Virus record (IMG/VR): IMGVR_UViG_3300017987_000070
Span: 1 to 64,000 of that record
DNA from: a virus
Length of the DNA: 64,000 nt
Direction: 5' to 3' (one strand)
Made by a program: the position numbers and the translations under genes. Under the pieces are notes generated by a model. The model had not been told where the DNA came from. It did no database searches and saw only the letters and a program-made list of their open reading frames with translations. The stretch's first letter is position 1. The number at the start of each line of letters is the position of its first letter. This document shows positions 24,075-33,011 of the stretch, piece after piece.

Positions 24075-26221
24075 CCTACAGTAAGAAGTTCGGCCCCATC
24101 ATTGGGACACCAAGCGAGAGCATCGCGAGCGCCAAGATGTACGGGCGCACGAACGAGATGAGGTACGCGCTTCGTTTGGCAGAGGTCATCCGTGTAGACT
24201 ATGAGCGCATGACGTGCGACCTCGCTTACATCCAGGGCGATTCTCCCAACGCCGAGGAGGTGCCCATCTCCGCCGCGTACTGGAGCCGTAGAGGCTTTCT
24301 GGGAGCGATGCCGGAGGTTGGAGCAGTAGCCGTGCTCGGGTTCTCTGCGTCGCATCAGAACCGCCACACGCGCCCTTTCATCGTAGGGTTCATCCCCAAC
24401 GGCGTCAAGACCGCGTTGAACTTCGACCCCCTGGGTCCAATCCCCCGTGACGCCGAAGGGCTCAACCTCCCTCAAGACAAGGTAGTCCAAGAGCTTGCAG
24501 GCTTCTATGGTCCCACGCGCTACAAGATGCGCAAGATCTATCCGGGCGACATCCTCGCTATGAGCCGTCAAGGTGCCGAGATGCTCTTGAACTCGTCTGT
24601 GAGCCTCTTCGATCGTTCGGGCATGGAACTCTTGCTCAGGAGCGACGATGGGGCTCTCGTGAGGACCTCTCTTGAAGAGATCGCAGCTACTTCGGCGGGG
24701 AGGAGCATGTTCGGGCGCGTCGTGCGAAACGCCTTGAACGTTCCAACGGACTTTCTGGTCGAAGGATCGTTCCCCGAGGACAACCCGTTGTTTGAAGACC
24801 TCGTGCAAGCGGGTCTCATCTTCGAAGACGGGACACTCGTACCCGACATCAACGGGCTCCCCAGCGTCGTGCTACCCGACGGAAGGCGTCATTCTGTAGT
24901 TACCCGCGACGGGGTGGACTTCAATCAAGCTCGCGCCGAGGCATTCACAGAGCGTCGCCTTGAACTCTATGAGACCTCGGACGGGCTCATGCCTTCCAAC
25001 CCTGCACATGGGTTTGACCCGGACTACATAGGACCAGATCCTCTCCCCGCTCCCTTCATTACGTCGGTTGACGGTACGATCGTAGGGAACGACCCCTACT
25101 CGGCAGAAGGGAGATCCTTGTACGGGAGGCTGTTACGTCCAGCTCTGTTCTCCACGCCCAATGACTCAGTAGGCGTGCCACGTCTCGAAGCCGTAGAGAA
25201 CACTGAAGAGGGCACCGAACAATCTCTGGCCGCTGCCAAGCTCTACCGTATGCGCCGCCCTGACGACCTCGGGGAACTCTTCTACGCGCACGACAAAGAG
25301 GGTCACGTCTTCTTCTCGGTCCCTGCGTCCACGTCGAAGGGCTCGAACCTTGGAGCCGGTCGATCCGTAGAAGGCGAACTCAAGGGCAGCGCCAAGTTGG
25401 TCATGGGAGCCAACCGCCGCGACAACGAGTCACTTGACCTCCGAACTCAGGGTGGTCTCAAGTGGAACCTGGGGACGCTCAACCGAACCAAGAGATCCCT
25501 GGATGTGAGAGCCGAAGGAGGCTTGAGCTTCGAGGTTCGTAGGAGTGATGCCAACGGGGACGGGGCACGGTTCATCATCTCGGGGAACTACCAACTGGCG
25601 GTGGATGGAGGCATTGGCATCATCGCTTCCAATGGAGATCACCTCGAAGAAACCTCGGGCAAGCGTGAGATCAAAGCCGAGAGCATGGCGGTTCAAGTCG
25701 GCTCGGGAGACCTGAACCAGAACGTGCTCTCCAACGTGAATGTCTCTGTTCAAGGTGAGCAAACGTCAAGCTTCGGTCAGGGGACGAGCACCACGATCGT
25801 CTCAGGTGGAGAGAGCACCGACATCTTGCTCGGGAATTCGGACCTCACGTTCTCGGCACCGGCTCAGAGGAACATCACGTTCCAGTCGGCGGGTACGCAT
25901 CGTATCTCCGCGACCGGGGCCTTGACCGTAGAGAGGAGTGCGATGGGCACGGGTACCTATTCGTTCAATGCTCCTATGGGCTCGTACACGGTGGGTTTGG
26001 GTTCGGGAAGTATTTCACTCAACGCGGGTGCAGGTAACGTGAACATCACGCCTGGAGCGGTTCGTCTTGCTGCACCTGCCATCTCCCTCACGGGATCGGT
26101 GGCTTTGGGCAATGCACAAGCCGTAAACGCGGTCGTAGGAGGCGTTCCGGGTCCAAGTCCTCATATTGATTTTGTAACTGGTCTACCATTGACGGGTAAC
26201 CCCATCGTTCGGACTCTTTGA
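24071..26221 (+). CDS. Baseplate central spike protein
   Basis: The N-terminal region holds an OB-fold-like domain (about 30-110) with LAEVIRVDYERMTCDLAYI and MPEVGAVAVLGF, as in gp5/gpV spike proteins. A middle part of about 300 residues is unassigned. From about 430 to 716 the sequence is built of short repeating strands rich in Gly, Ser, Thr and Asn (for example TTIVSGGESTDILLGNSDLTFSAP and ISLNAGAGNVNITPGAVRLAAP, quoted in short parts), which is typical of a trimeric beta-helical spike. It overlaps the hub gene by ATGA. The gene for a separate PAAR tip was not seen. Confidence 0.75.
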   Translation: MTYSKKFGPIIGTPSESIASAKMYGRTNEMRYALRLAEVIRVDYERMTCDLAYIQGDSPNAEEVPISAAYWSRRGFLGAMPEVGAVAVLGFSASHQNRHTRPFIVGFIPNGVKTALNFDPLGPIPRDAEGLNLPQDKVVQELAGFYGPTRYKMRKIYPGDILAMSRQGAEMLLNSSVSLFDRSGMELLLRSDDGALVRTSLEEIAATSAGRSMFGRVVRNALNVPTDFLVEGSFPEDNPLFEDLVQAGLIFEDGTLVPDINGLPSVVLPDGRRHSVVTRDGVDFNQARAEAFTERRLELYETSDGLMPSNPAHGFDPDYIGPDPLPAPFITSVDGTIVGNDPYSAEGRSLYGRLLRPALFSTPNDSVGVPRLEAVENTEEGTEQSLAAAKLYRMRRPDDLGELFYAHDKEGHVFFSVPASTSKGSNLGAGRSVEGELKGSAKLVMGANRRDNESLDLRTQGGLKWNLGTLNRTKRSLDVRAEGGLSFEVRRSDANGDGARFIISGNYQLAVDGGIGIIASNGDHLEETSGKREIKAESMAVQVGSGDLNQNVLSNVNVSVQGEQTSSFGQGTSTTIVSGGESTDILLGNSDLTFSAPAQRNITFQSAGTHRISATGALTVERSAMGTGTYSFNAPMGSYTVGLGSGSISLNAGAGNVNITPGAVRLAAPAISLTGSVALGNAQAVNAVVGGVPGPSPHIDFVTGLPLTGNPIVRTL

Positions 26222-26245
26222 TCTGACCCTCTACAGGTGCTTCAC

Positions 26246-29200
26246 ATGCCTTCCTCCCTTTCTACTCGAGTAGCGCTCCAAGAGTTCTTCCGCTCGTATC
26301 CGTGCTCGGAGTCGTTCCGTAAGTTCGCGCTCAAGCATCCCGACAAGATCGCCCGCCTGTACTGCGTGGAGCATCCTGAACTCATGGGGAGGGACTGGAC
26401 GAGGAAGGTCAAGGCCGCTGACCCCCAGTACACGTACTCTTCTACGGTCCGCCGCGCCTTGCGTAAGGCTTACCGCAAGAACATGGGCCTCTTCGACCTC
26501 TACGAAGACCTCAAGAACAAGCTTTCAGACCCTACTACCCCTTACATCCCCGAAGATGAGGAGGGGAAGCTTCCCTCGGAGATCTTCGAGTCTGAGATGC
26601 GTCGCCTTGTCGTCCGTAAGGAGAAGGCAGAGAAGAAAGCCCTGCGCGTTCACTACCAGCGCTTGAAGGTTTTCTTGGAGCGTATGGAGAAAGAGTCGTA
26701 CCCTTCCAAGGTCCTCGTCAAGAAGGTGAACACGGTCTACATCGATCTCATCTCTGTACTGTGCAGGCAAGCCGATGTGTATGTCAAGGCACAAACCAAG
26801 GGTAACCCTGGGTGGGCATCGTTCCGTAAGATGAGCGAACAGGAAGAAGAGACTGCACGCCTCAAGCATGAGAACCCTGACCTCTACGAGAAGATCATGG
26901 AGGAAAGGAAGCTTCGTAAAGAGATTGAAGAGGCGATTGAGAAGCAGATCGTCCGTGACGGGCTCGTCCCAACCCGCACGATGCTCTACGGTTCCGTTGT
27001 TCAGGTTGGTAAGGACGTGCGCACGAGCATGACAGGGGTAGCCGCTTCGGATGTAGGCGCGCCCGAGGTTCTCATTGCTCTCGACGAGGATCGTGAGGTT
27101 TTTGAAGACGCCCTCTCTCGTGGCTTGCGGGTTGACCTCAAGATCGGTTCCAAGACTCACCGTGTAGCAGAGGTGCTCCCTGAAGGCAAGTTCCTTCTCG
27201 ACCCTCCCTTAGCCGAAGAGTCTTCGGCGTTCGAGTACACGGCTTCGATCTATGAAGAGCTGGTGTACGATAAAGATGGGGATGTGATCGGAGTGGACGA
27301 TTTCATCAAGGAGCGCAAGCGTCACCTCTCCGCGATGCGCAAGCTTCAGCGCGTCTTCCCTGAAGACCTCGAAGACCTCAGAAAGTACCCCGAGGCAGAC
27401 CTCGACGCTCTCTTGGAAGGTCGTGAGGTCACTTACGCAGCTCTTACCGACGACATCGCGAAGCAAAAGCCCGTGACCCGTATTCTCCCCTGCGTGGAGA
27501 TCTTCGGTGAGCGTGTGATCTCCGAGGGTCGCTTCAAGGGCTTCGTCTTGGATGACATGATCAACGCCAACGGTCGTCAAATCGAAGGCACAGCGTATGA
27601 CTATGACCCCAAGCTCAGGCGTCCCGTGTCCCTGGAAACTCATATGGAAGACGGGTCCCTCAAGGTAGAGCTTCCGGCCAACCGTGAACCTTATATGACC
27701 GTGGACCCGGACGGAAGACTGTACCTCAAGATCCCCTCGACCCGTGAGTTTACGCACTTGCGTAAAGCGGTCCGTGGTATCTCCAAGGAGACCGTCGATG
27801 TCGAGTATGTCGAAGGAACCCGTAACTCGGTGTTCAAGTTCGATCCCAGTCAGTTCATGATGGTGCGGGATGCTCTGGCGTCTATGGCCATGAGCAAGAG
27901 CGCGATGGAACTCGTACAGGAGCACTTCGAGAAGCAAAGGGAAGAGTCTCAAGAGGCCGCCTACGCGAACATCCACGAGTTCGACGCCGACCTCATGGGA
28001 GGGTTCAAGGAAGGCTTCGACTTCTTCAACAAACAGAAGCACGCGATGGCTTGGCTTGAGCAGAGAGGTAACACAGGGCTCCTTGCTCTTGATACCGGAT
28101 GTGGGAAGAGCCTCACGAGCGTGGGATACCTCAAGAACATCGTCAACCAAGCCGACGAGGAGCTTGAGCCCAACTCGATTCTCTTTGTCTGCCCCGCCAA
28201 CCTCCGAGGCAACCTTGAGCATGAGGTACGTCAGCGTCTCAAGGACCCTGAGCCCTTCCTCATGTTGATTGAAACGATGTCTTACGCTCAGTTCAGCCGC
28301 GAAGACGAAGATGTCATGGACCGTTACTATGCCGTCGTCTTCGATGAGGCTCATAACCTCGCCTCTTTGAACTCGAAGCGTGCCCGTAACGCCATGCGTG
28401 CTCACCCTCGGAAGATGCTCATGACAGCTTCTCCTATGGAGAACGATGTCATGGATGTACGCATCCTCGCGGGTATCGCGAACAATGAGGACTTGCTCTC
28501 CAAGGAAGGCAAGCAGAGGGTCCGCGAGTTCCGCGACCGCTTCACCGAGCGCATCGGAGGACGCACGGTAGGGATCAAGCAGGACGCCTCCTTGAAGGAG
28601 GCCATGCAAGATTGGGTCCAGGGTAACGTGTTCTTCGCTCACAAGCTCGACATAGAAGAGTATGACCTCAAGAAGCTCGAAACAGAGACTCGTACTGTGA
28701 TGATGGACGCCGACACAGAAGAGGAGTACCGTCGCGCTGCGGATGAGGTCAAGACGGTTCTGGAGGGGATGGTACGTCGCTACCGTGACCGTGACCAAAC
28801 CGCCTCGGACTCGGAGATTGACGCTGCGATCATCAAGCTCGCAGGTCACTTCAAGACTCTGGGTCAGATCGTCAACCTCCCCAGGGGAGGACAGCCCTCT
28901 CCCAAAGTCATCGAAGCCTCCAACATCATCCGGGAGCGCGTCGAGAGCCGTGGACGCACCATGCTCTGGACGGACGACCCCGAGGTGGCAGAGGCTACCG
29001 CACGTGACCTCTCACGTGAGCTTCCAGGCACCGACCATGTGGCCGGTCTCTCAGGTGAGATTCAGGTCTGGCGTAACGGGGAGAAGGTCAAGAGCTACAC
29101 CCCTCGAAACTACACGTTCGGGGAACAGTCTTACGACCGCACCAACTGGCGTATGGGAGTCGTGAACCACGTCCTCAAGCCCTCTCTCTCCATTGTCTCT

Positions 29201-29602
29201 GCGACCCTGACCTCCGCGTACACCACGGGCATGAACCTACAGGAGTTCGATACGATCGTTCACCTCGACAGGGACTCATGGTCGTCTGAGGATATGAAGC
29301 AGAGAACCGCGCGCGCCTACCGTCAAGGTCAGGACAAGCAATGCAGGGAGATCACCCTTGACACGGTGTTTGAGAGCCGTCAGGACGACCTAGACCTCAC
29401 TCTCGATGAGATTCGCGGCATCATGCAGAACATGGAAGCGGACCTCTTTGACAAGGTGATCGTCGAGAGCCAGAGCAAGGCTACGGGTAAGGAGTTCTTT
29501 GCGATGGATCAGATAGCGGCTCGTAGCATCCATCTGGACCGTAAGATCTTCGAGCATGTCCTCTCGCCGTACATCAAAAACGCTCCTGAAAGCACAACCT
29601 GA
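26246..29602 (+). CDS. Snf2-type superfamily 2 ATPase/helicase
   Basis: The 1,118-residue protein has a full set of SF2 motifs: ALDTGCGKSLTS (Walker A, about 613-624), FVCPANL (Ia), VVFDEAHNL (II, about 698), LMTASPMEN (III), VSATLTSAYTTGMNLQ (V) and ARAYRQGQ (VI, about 1021). The order and motif VI place it with Snf2-like DNA translocases. The N-terminal 550 residues are a long extension with no recognised domain (one beta-rich part near 250-330). ATG 26246 is favoured over GTG 26237 by AGGTG just upstream. It lies between the spike gene and small baseplate-region genes, in the same direction, so it is expressed late; packaging in the virion is possible but unproven. Confidence 0.9.
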   Translation: MPSSLSTRVALQEFFRSYPCSESFRKFALKHPDKIARLYCVEHPELMGRDWTRKVKAADPQYTYSSTVRRALRKAYRKNMGLFDLYEDLKNKLSDPTTPYIPEDEEGKLPSEIFESEMRRLVVRKEKAEKKALRVHYQRLKVFLERMEKESYPSKVLVKKVNTVYIDLISVLCRQADVYVKAQTKGNPGWASFRKMSEQEEETARLKHENPDLYEKIMEERKLRKEIEEAIEKQIVRDGLVPTRTMLYGSVVQVGKDVRTSMTGVAASDVGAPEVLIALDEDREVFEDALSRGLRVDLKIGSKTHRVAEVLPEGKFLLDPPLAEESSAFEYTASIYEELVYDKDGDVIGVDDFIKERKRHLSAMRKLQRVFPEDLEDLRKYPEADLDALLEGREVTYAALTDDIAKQKPVTRILPCVEIFGERVISEGRFKGFVLDDMINANGRQIEGTAYDYDPKLRRPVSLETHMEDGSLKVELPANREPYMTVDPDGRLYLKIPSTREFTHLRKAVRGISKETVDVEYVEGTRNSVFKFDPSQFMMVRDALASMAMSKSAMELVQEHFEKQREESQEAAYANIHEFDADLMGGFKEGFDFFNKQKHAMAWLEQRGNTGLLALDTGCGKSLTSVGYLKNIVNQADEELEPNSILFVCPANLRGNLEHEVRQRLKDPEPFLMLIETMSYAQFSREDEDVMDRYYAVVFDEAHNLASLNSKRARNAMRAHPRKMLMTASPMENDVMDVRILAGIANNEDLLSKEGKQRVREFRDRFTERIGGRTVGIKQDASLKEAMQDWVQGNVFFAHKLDIEEYDLKKLETETRTVMMDADTEEEYRRAADEVKTVLEGMVRRYRDRDQTASDSEIDAAIIKLAGHFKTLGQIVNLPRGGQPSPKVIEASNIIRERVESRGRTMLWTDDPEVAEATARDLSRELPGTDHVAGLSGEIQVWRNGEKVKSYTPRNYTFGEQSYDRTNWRMGVVNHVLKPSLSIVSATLTSAYTTGMNLQEFDTIVHLDRDSWSSEDMKQRTARAYRQGQDKQCREITLDTVFESRQDDLDLTLDEIRGIMQNMEADLFDKVIVESQSKATGKEFFAMDQIAARSIHLDRKIFEHVLSPYIKNAPESTT

Positions 29603-29616
29603 GTAGGAGACCTCCA

Positions 29617-29880
29617 ATGAAACCTGATACCCTTGAACAGTGGACCACCTACCTCTCGGGACTCACAGATGAGCGCCTCGGTGTCGAATCTATCACGGCG
29701 AACTCATTGCAATTCGTCCAGATTCTCAAAGAAGAGGGCAAGGAGCCCGGTGAGATCGGTGCGATCCTGAAAGCCTTCGCGGTAGAGCTTGACAAGAGGG
29801 GGATGCCTTTGAGTGATCGTGGCCCTCGTCAGATGGTGTCCTACTACCGACTGATCAACGATTACCCTGATGGAAAGTGA
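29617..29880 (+). CDS. Hypothetical small protein, 87 aa
   Basis: A small acidic helical protein with no recognised motif (LEQWTTYLSGLTDER, then MVSYYRLINDYPDG). A GGAG ribosome site lies about eight bases before the ATG. It follows the Snf2 gene by 14 bases and is followed by the next gene after four bases, so it belongs to the same operon. Function unknown. Confidence 0.75.
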   Translation: MKPDTLEQWTTYLSGLTDERLGVESITANSLQFVQILKEEGKEPGEIGAILKAFAVELDKRGMPLSDRGPRQMVSYYRLINDYPDGK

Positions 29881-29884
29881 TACC

Positions 29885-30340
29885 ATGCTCACACTTGCTT
29901 CACAGCTACTACACGTCGCGAAAGACTTCCCCGAGTTCTCCGAAGACTTGGACCCTCTCATCGCGAACGTAATCTATACCCAAAGCAAGAGGGAGGCCCA
30001 AGTCAAGACGGCGGGCACCAAGCTCAAGGACATCATGGGAGGCAAGTCTATCCTGGGACTGAAGAAGAGCGTGGCCCACCGTATCGAGCGTCAGCTCAGG
30101 ATGTATGGGCTCGACGCAGACTCGGCAGCGATCCTTCTGGGGTCAAGAGAGATCAAGATCGTCATTACGGCGAGCATCACGGACCCTGATGAAGATCCTT
30201 ATACCGACTTTGCGGCGAACTACATCGCTCAGGAGATTGTTATGGATCTCCAGCGGTCCCTTGCGTACAAGGTCACCGGGAAAGGTCGGTACTCCACGTT
30301 CACCGACTCGGTAGTAATCACCCTCTTTCAGAAAGTCTAA
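29885..30340 (+). CDS. Hypothetical protein, 151 aa, with weak N-terminal module
   Basis: The protein opens MLTLASQLLHVAKDFPEFSE then DLDPLIANV, a diverged form of the LIKLG..NPELR..LRP module found elsewhere in the window (L..A, P-E, L.P spacing kept). The rest is an alpha/beta domain (IKIVITASITDPDEDP, then VVITLFQKV). ATG 29885 is preferred to the in-frame ATG 29870 because GGAAAG lies seven bases upstream and the module begins there; the other start would overlap the upstream gene. Function unknown. Confidence 0.75.
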   Translation: MLTLASQLLHVAKDFPEFSEDLDPLIANVIYTQSKREAQVKTAGTKLKDIMGGKSILGLKKSVAHRIERQLRMYGLDADSAAILLGSREIKIVITASITDPDEDPYTDFAANYIAQEIVMDLQRSLAYKVTGKGRYSTFTDSVVITLFQKV

Positions 30341-30341
30341 G

Positions 30342-30929
30342 ATGCCCATCTCCCCGGTCACATTGACGCCCAACCTCGTAGGGCCGTTCAAGGCTTTCGG
30401 TCTTAACGGCCCTTCTTCTTTGCAGCTCGCACAAGGGCTCGCTCAGGCGTTCACACAGTTCTTGGTGACCATACCCGTCACCACGGCTCACGTAGGTATC
30501 GTAGGAGCCGGTACGGGCACAGGGAAGGTCACGATTGACCCCGTTAGTGGGGTAGGTCTCGTGACCTCTTCCCTCGCCTCTGCGGGCATTGTAGGCCCTT
30601 CTGCGGCAGGATTGGCGTCAGGGGTCGTGCAAGCTTTGGCGGTGGAGGTCAACACGAATGCGTTGGTGCAAGTAGTGATCGCCGGAAGTTCTACAGGAGC
30701 CGGGACAGGAACACTCGCCGCAGCAAGTGCGACGGCGTTCGTGCCCCTCCTAGTAGCGAACTTCACGTCCGTGGCTTTGTCGGGAGTCAGTGCCGCTCAG
30801 TTGGCTCAGGGGTTAGGAATCGGAATCGCCACTTGGCTCAAGACCGCTCTCATCACCACCGTCGACGTCGGGACCCCCGTCTTCCCCTTCGCCACTACCC
30901 CAGGGGTAGGAACGGGCAAGGTCCTCTAG
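30342..30929 (+). CDS. Three-repeat Gly/Ala-rich probable virion protein, 195 aa
   Basis: Three tandem units of about 60 residues are seen: FGLNGPSSLQLAQGLAQAF ... GTGTGKVTI, AGIVGPSAAGLASGVVQAL ... GTGTLAA and VALSGVSAAQLAQGLGIGI ... GVGTGKVL. Each unit is an amphipathic helix with a Gly-Thr-Gly turn. The composition is low in charge, rich in A, G, V, T and S. I recall similar repeats in large-phage baseplate regions but cannot name the family. The last 117 bases are overlapped by an ORF on the other strand (30813-31202). It starts one base after the previous stop. Confidence 0.75.
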   Translation: MPISPVTLTPNLVGPFKAFGLNGPSSLQLAQGLAQAFTQFLVTIPVTTAHVGIVGAGTGTGKVTIDPVSGVGLVTSSLASAGIVGPSAAGLASGVVQALAVEVNTNALVQVVIAGSSTGAGTGTLAAASATAFVPLLVANFTSVALSGVSAAQLAQGLGIGIATWLKTALITTVDVGTPVFPFATTPGVGTGKVL

Positions 30930-31202
30930 CCGACGCGTGACTTCTGCCGTAAGTACGCACTCAGGGAGCCCAACCGTAAGGCTCATGATAGCGTAGACTG
31001 CCCCCGAGAAGCCTCCCCCTTCACGGCTCTGGTCGTAGTAGTCATCGTTGTTGAGGTAGTCCAGGCCGTCAGACATCATCTCGTCTACGGAAGCATACTC
31101 CCCCTCTTGCAGCTTGGAGGCCACCTCGTCGAGAATGTAGTCGGCCTCTGCCTCGAAGCAATGATCGATCTGGTCTTGTGTGCTCTTGCTCAGGTACTTC
31201 AT
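30813..31202 (-). CDS. Hypothetical acidic protein, 129 aa
   Basis: The protein starts with MKYLSKSTQDQIDHCFEAE, has a helical body (DEVASKLQEGEYASVDEMMS, then LTAEVTRRLEDLARSY) and a very acidic, Gly-rich C-terminal tail (GSGEGEDGG through SDS). The tail lies opposite the end of the three-repeat gene on the plus strand. A ribosome site (GAGGG) precedes the ATG, and the upstream gene ends one base away, so it is expressed with it. The helical part looks like a real protein; the acidic tail may partly reflect the opposite-strand sequence. Function unknown. Confidence 0.65.
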   Translation of the reverse strand: MKYLSKSTQDQIDHCFEAEADYILDEVASKLQEGEYASVDEMMSDGLDYLNNDDYYDQSREGGGFSGAVYAIMSLTVGLPECVLTAEVTRRLEDLARSYPWGSGEGEDGGPDVDGGDESGLEPSGDSDS

Positions 31203-31203
31203 T

Positions 31204-31662
31204 TCAGCCCTCTCCTGTCAGACGCTTGCCCACCACATCGGGCAGGTAAGGCGTCGGATCGATCTTCCTGTAGACCCTGCGATATTTGAACGTGTCGCCC
31301 ACTTGGGCCGCACGGAAGAGGTCACGGAACTTCTCGTACACCATCCCCACGTCTACCCTCTGCTCGGGCTCACCCATGTTCCGCAGGATAGCCCAGTGCA
31401 GGACATCCATGCTTCCCAGAAGGTCATCCAGCTCCGACTGAGAAGGGATATCGAAGAAGCCCCCGAAGTTGGGCCGCTTCAGGGTTTGGAGTTCGCAGAT
31501 GAGCCTGACAGACTCGCCCTCTTGACGGCTCCGGGGATTGACGACTTCGACCGCCCCGACGATCTCGTATGTGTTGTAGAGCAAGGGACCCGGACGGACT
31601 CCCGCGCGGCGGTTCGGGGGCATCTTGTAGCGGTGGTCAGCGGCCCATTCAAACTTATTCAT
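31204..31662 (-). CDS. Hypothetical protein, 152 aa
   Basis: The small protein begins MNKFEWAADHRYKMPPNRR and includes YNTYEIVGAVEVVNP, GGFFDIPSQSELDDLLGS and VGDTFKYRRVYRKIDPTPYL. No domain is recognised. AGGAGA upstream of the ATG gives a good ribosome site, and a sigma70-like promoter (31693-31722) lies 30 bases upstream. The next gene on the strand starts one base after its stop. Confidence 0.8.
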   Translation of the reverse strand: MNKFEWAADHRYKMPPNRRAGVRPGPLLYNTYEIVGAVEVVNPRSRQEGESVRLICELQTLKRPNFGGFFDIPSQSELDDLLGSMDVLHWAILRNMGEPEQRVDVGMVYEKFRDLFRAAQVGDTFKYRRVYRKIDPTPYLPDVVGKRLTGEG

Positions 31663-31692
31663 GATCTCTTCTCCTTCCTTTTGTGTTACGTT

Positions 31693-31722
31693 ACTCTAAC
31701 TTAGGTTCGCACTCGTTGTCAA
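31693..31722 (-). promoter_or_regulatory. Candidate sigma70-like promoter
   Basis: On the minus strand TTGACA (31717-31722) is followed after 18 bases by TAGAGT (31693-31698), a perfect -35 box with a weak -10. It overlaps the stop of the upstream gene and sits before the 152-residue gene. Confidence 0.5.
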
Positions 31723-32936
31723 CCGAAGATTTTACGCATGAGCTTGGCGTTGGTCGTGTAAACGACCTTCTCATCGAAGAAAGCCTGCCATTCGTCCTCG
31801 CGGCAGTTGTCAAACGCTTCCGTGTCTGTGGTACCGATGTATTCGAGGTTCGGGTGGTCCCTAAGAACCTTAAACGTGGGGCCGTGTAGCCCACGGACAT
31901 AGTAGTCAAGGAAGACCGCTTTGAGATGGGGGTAGCCAGGGAGGTACCCCATTCTATCAAAGCTAAGAGTGAGCTTCACGTACTCGAAGTTGCCTGGAAG
32001 CTTGCCTTCTCCAAACGCCTCACACCCTTTCAAGGTCTTGAGGTCCCAGACCTTGACGTACCGGCCTACCAGATTGTTATCAAACTTGCCGTAAGAGTCC
32101 ATTGTGAGATGCTTCGGCTCCCACTGACGCAAGATACCGTCCACATAGGGCAGGAAGACCTCATGGTACTCACGATTCTTCTCGCAGTTCTGGAGCATGG
32201 CCAGCACCGTCTTGAACCCACTCTTGCTCGGCTTGATGGTTTGCATGGCCGATCGCAAGTCACCGAAGTTATCGACGCCCAGACCCATGAAGTATGAGTT
32301 GACCTTGCTCGCGATGCGCTTGATCCGCTTCTTTTCGTGGCTAGCACCCTTAAAGCTGAGTTCAAGCCTTGACCATTCGTGAGAGTTCAGCTTGACCGAC
32401 AGTTGCCAGTCGTGACGCCAATGACTGTTGTACTCTTTATTCTTCCGGCGCATGAGGTCAGACCACACTGACCCCACGTGCTCTAGGACCCCCTTAAAGA
32501 TCTGTTTCAGGTTGAACTTGGGGATGACACCCTGACCCCTCACGACACACTCTTGAATGTACGCCTTGAAGACACTGGGTCTCCCGACCCCTTCGGCAAG
32601 AGGCTTCCATGAGAGGGACATGTCTTCCGGCCACTCTTCAGGGTATACCTCGTCATGCCACACCGAACGGGCGTCGAAGCTATCCTGAACCAAAGTGAGA
32701 AGCTCGGGGGAGAGGTCTTCAAGACGGATAGAAGGTGTAGTTAGATCGCTGAATCCCGCGTCGACCTCTTCGCGAGTCTCCCGCCACCCCTTGAAGAAGA
32801 CTACGTGGTAGGACTCCCCGAAGATCGGGAGGAAGAACTTCCAGTCGAACACTTCCAGGGACTTGATTTCCGCATCGAGCTTGTGCATAAGCTCGATGGC
32901 GTCATAGGTCTTTGAGAGATCGTCGGCGGTAATCAT
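31719..32936 (-). CDS. Paralogue A of a duplicated protein family, 405 aa
   Basis: The C-terminal 200 residues match those of the 33436-34743 protein: FKTVLAMLQNCEKNREYHEV then LPYVDG, LTMDSYGKFDNNLVGRYVKV then TLKGCEAF, and LPG. The final 100 residues (YPHLKAVFLDYYVRG, DHPNLEYIGTTD) repeat strand-loop units that recall a leucine-rich repeat. The N-terminal half is helical and unrelated to known families. The ATG at 32936 is favoured over GTG 32951 because AGAGGA lies seven bases upstream. A promoter-like sequence precedes it. Function unknown; the pair may act together. Confidence 0.8.
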   Translation of the reverse strand: MITADDLSKTYDAIELMHKLDAEIKSLEVFDWKFFLPIFGESYHVVFFKGWRETREEVDAGFSDLTTPSIRLEDLSPELLTLVQDSFDARSVWHDEVYPEEWPEDMSLSWKPLAEGVGRPSVFKAYIQECVVRGQGVIPKFNLKQIFKGVLEHVGSVWSDLMRRKNKEYNSHWRHDWQLSVKLNSHEWSRLELSFKGASHEKKRIKRIASKVNSYFMGLGVDNFGDLRSAMQTIKPSKSGFKTVLAMLQNCEKNREYHEVFLPYVDGILRQWEPKHLTMDSYGKFDNNLVGRYVKVWDLKTLKGCEAFGEGKLPGNFEYVKLTLSFDRMGYLPGYPHLKAVFLDYYVRGLHGPTFKVLRDHPNLEYIGTTDTEAFDNCREDEWQAFFDEKVVYTTNAKLMRKIFG

Positions 32937-32974
32937 GTCGTTCCTCTTCACGAGTAGTAGCTTGTCTCACCTTG

Positions 32975-33004
32975 CTTATAGCAGCTACGAGCCCGTTTTT
33001 TGAA
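32975..33004 (-). promoter_or_regulatory. Candidate sigma70-like promoter
   Basis: The minus strand reads TTCAAA (33004-32999), 18 bases, then TATAAG (32980-32975), within a GCTGCTATAAG context shared with the promoter at 34773-34801. It lies upstream of paralogue A. Confidence 0.5.
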
Positions 33005-33011
33005 ACTTTCT

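Noticed and set aside
27209-28849. 546-codon open frame antisense to the Snf2 gene
   Set aside because: It lies wholly opposite a gene with all helicase motifs, has no ribosome site or recognised domain, and is of the kind produced by GC-rich codon bias on the opposite strand.
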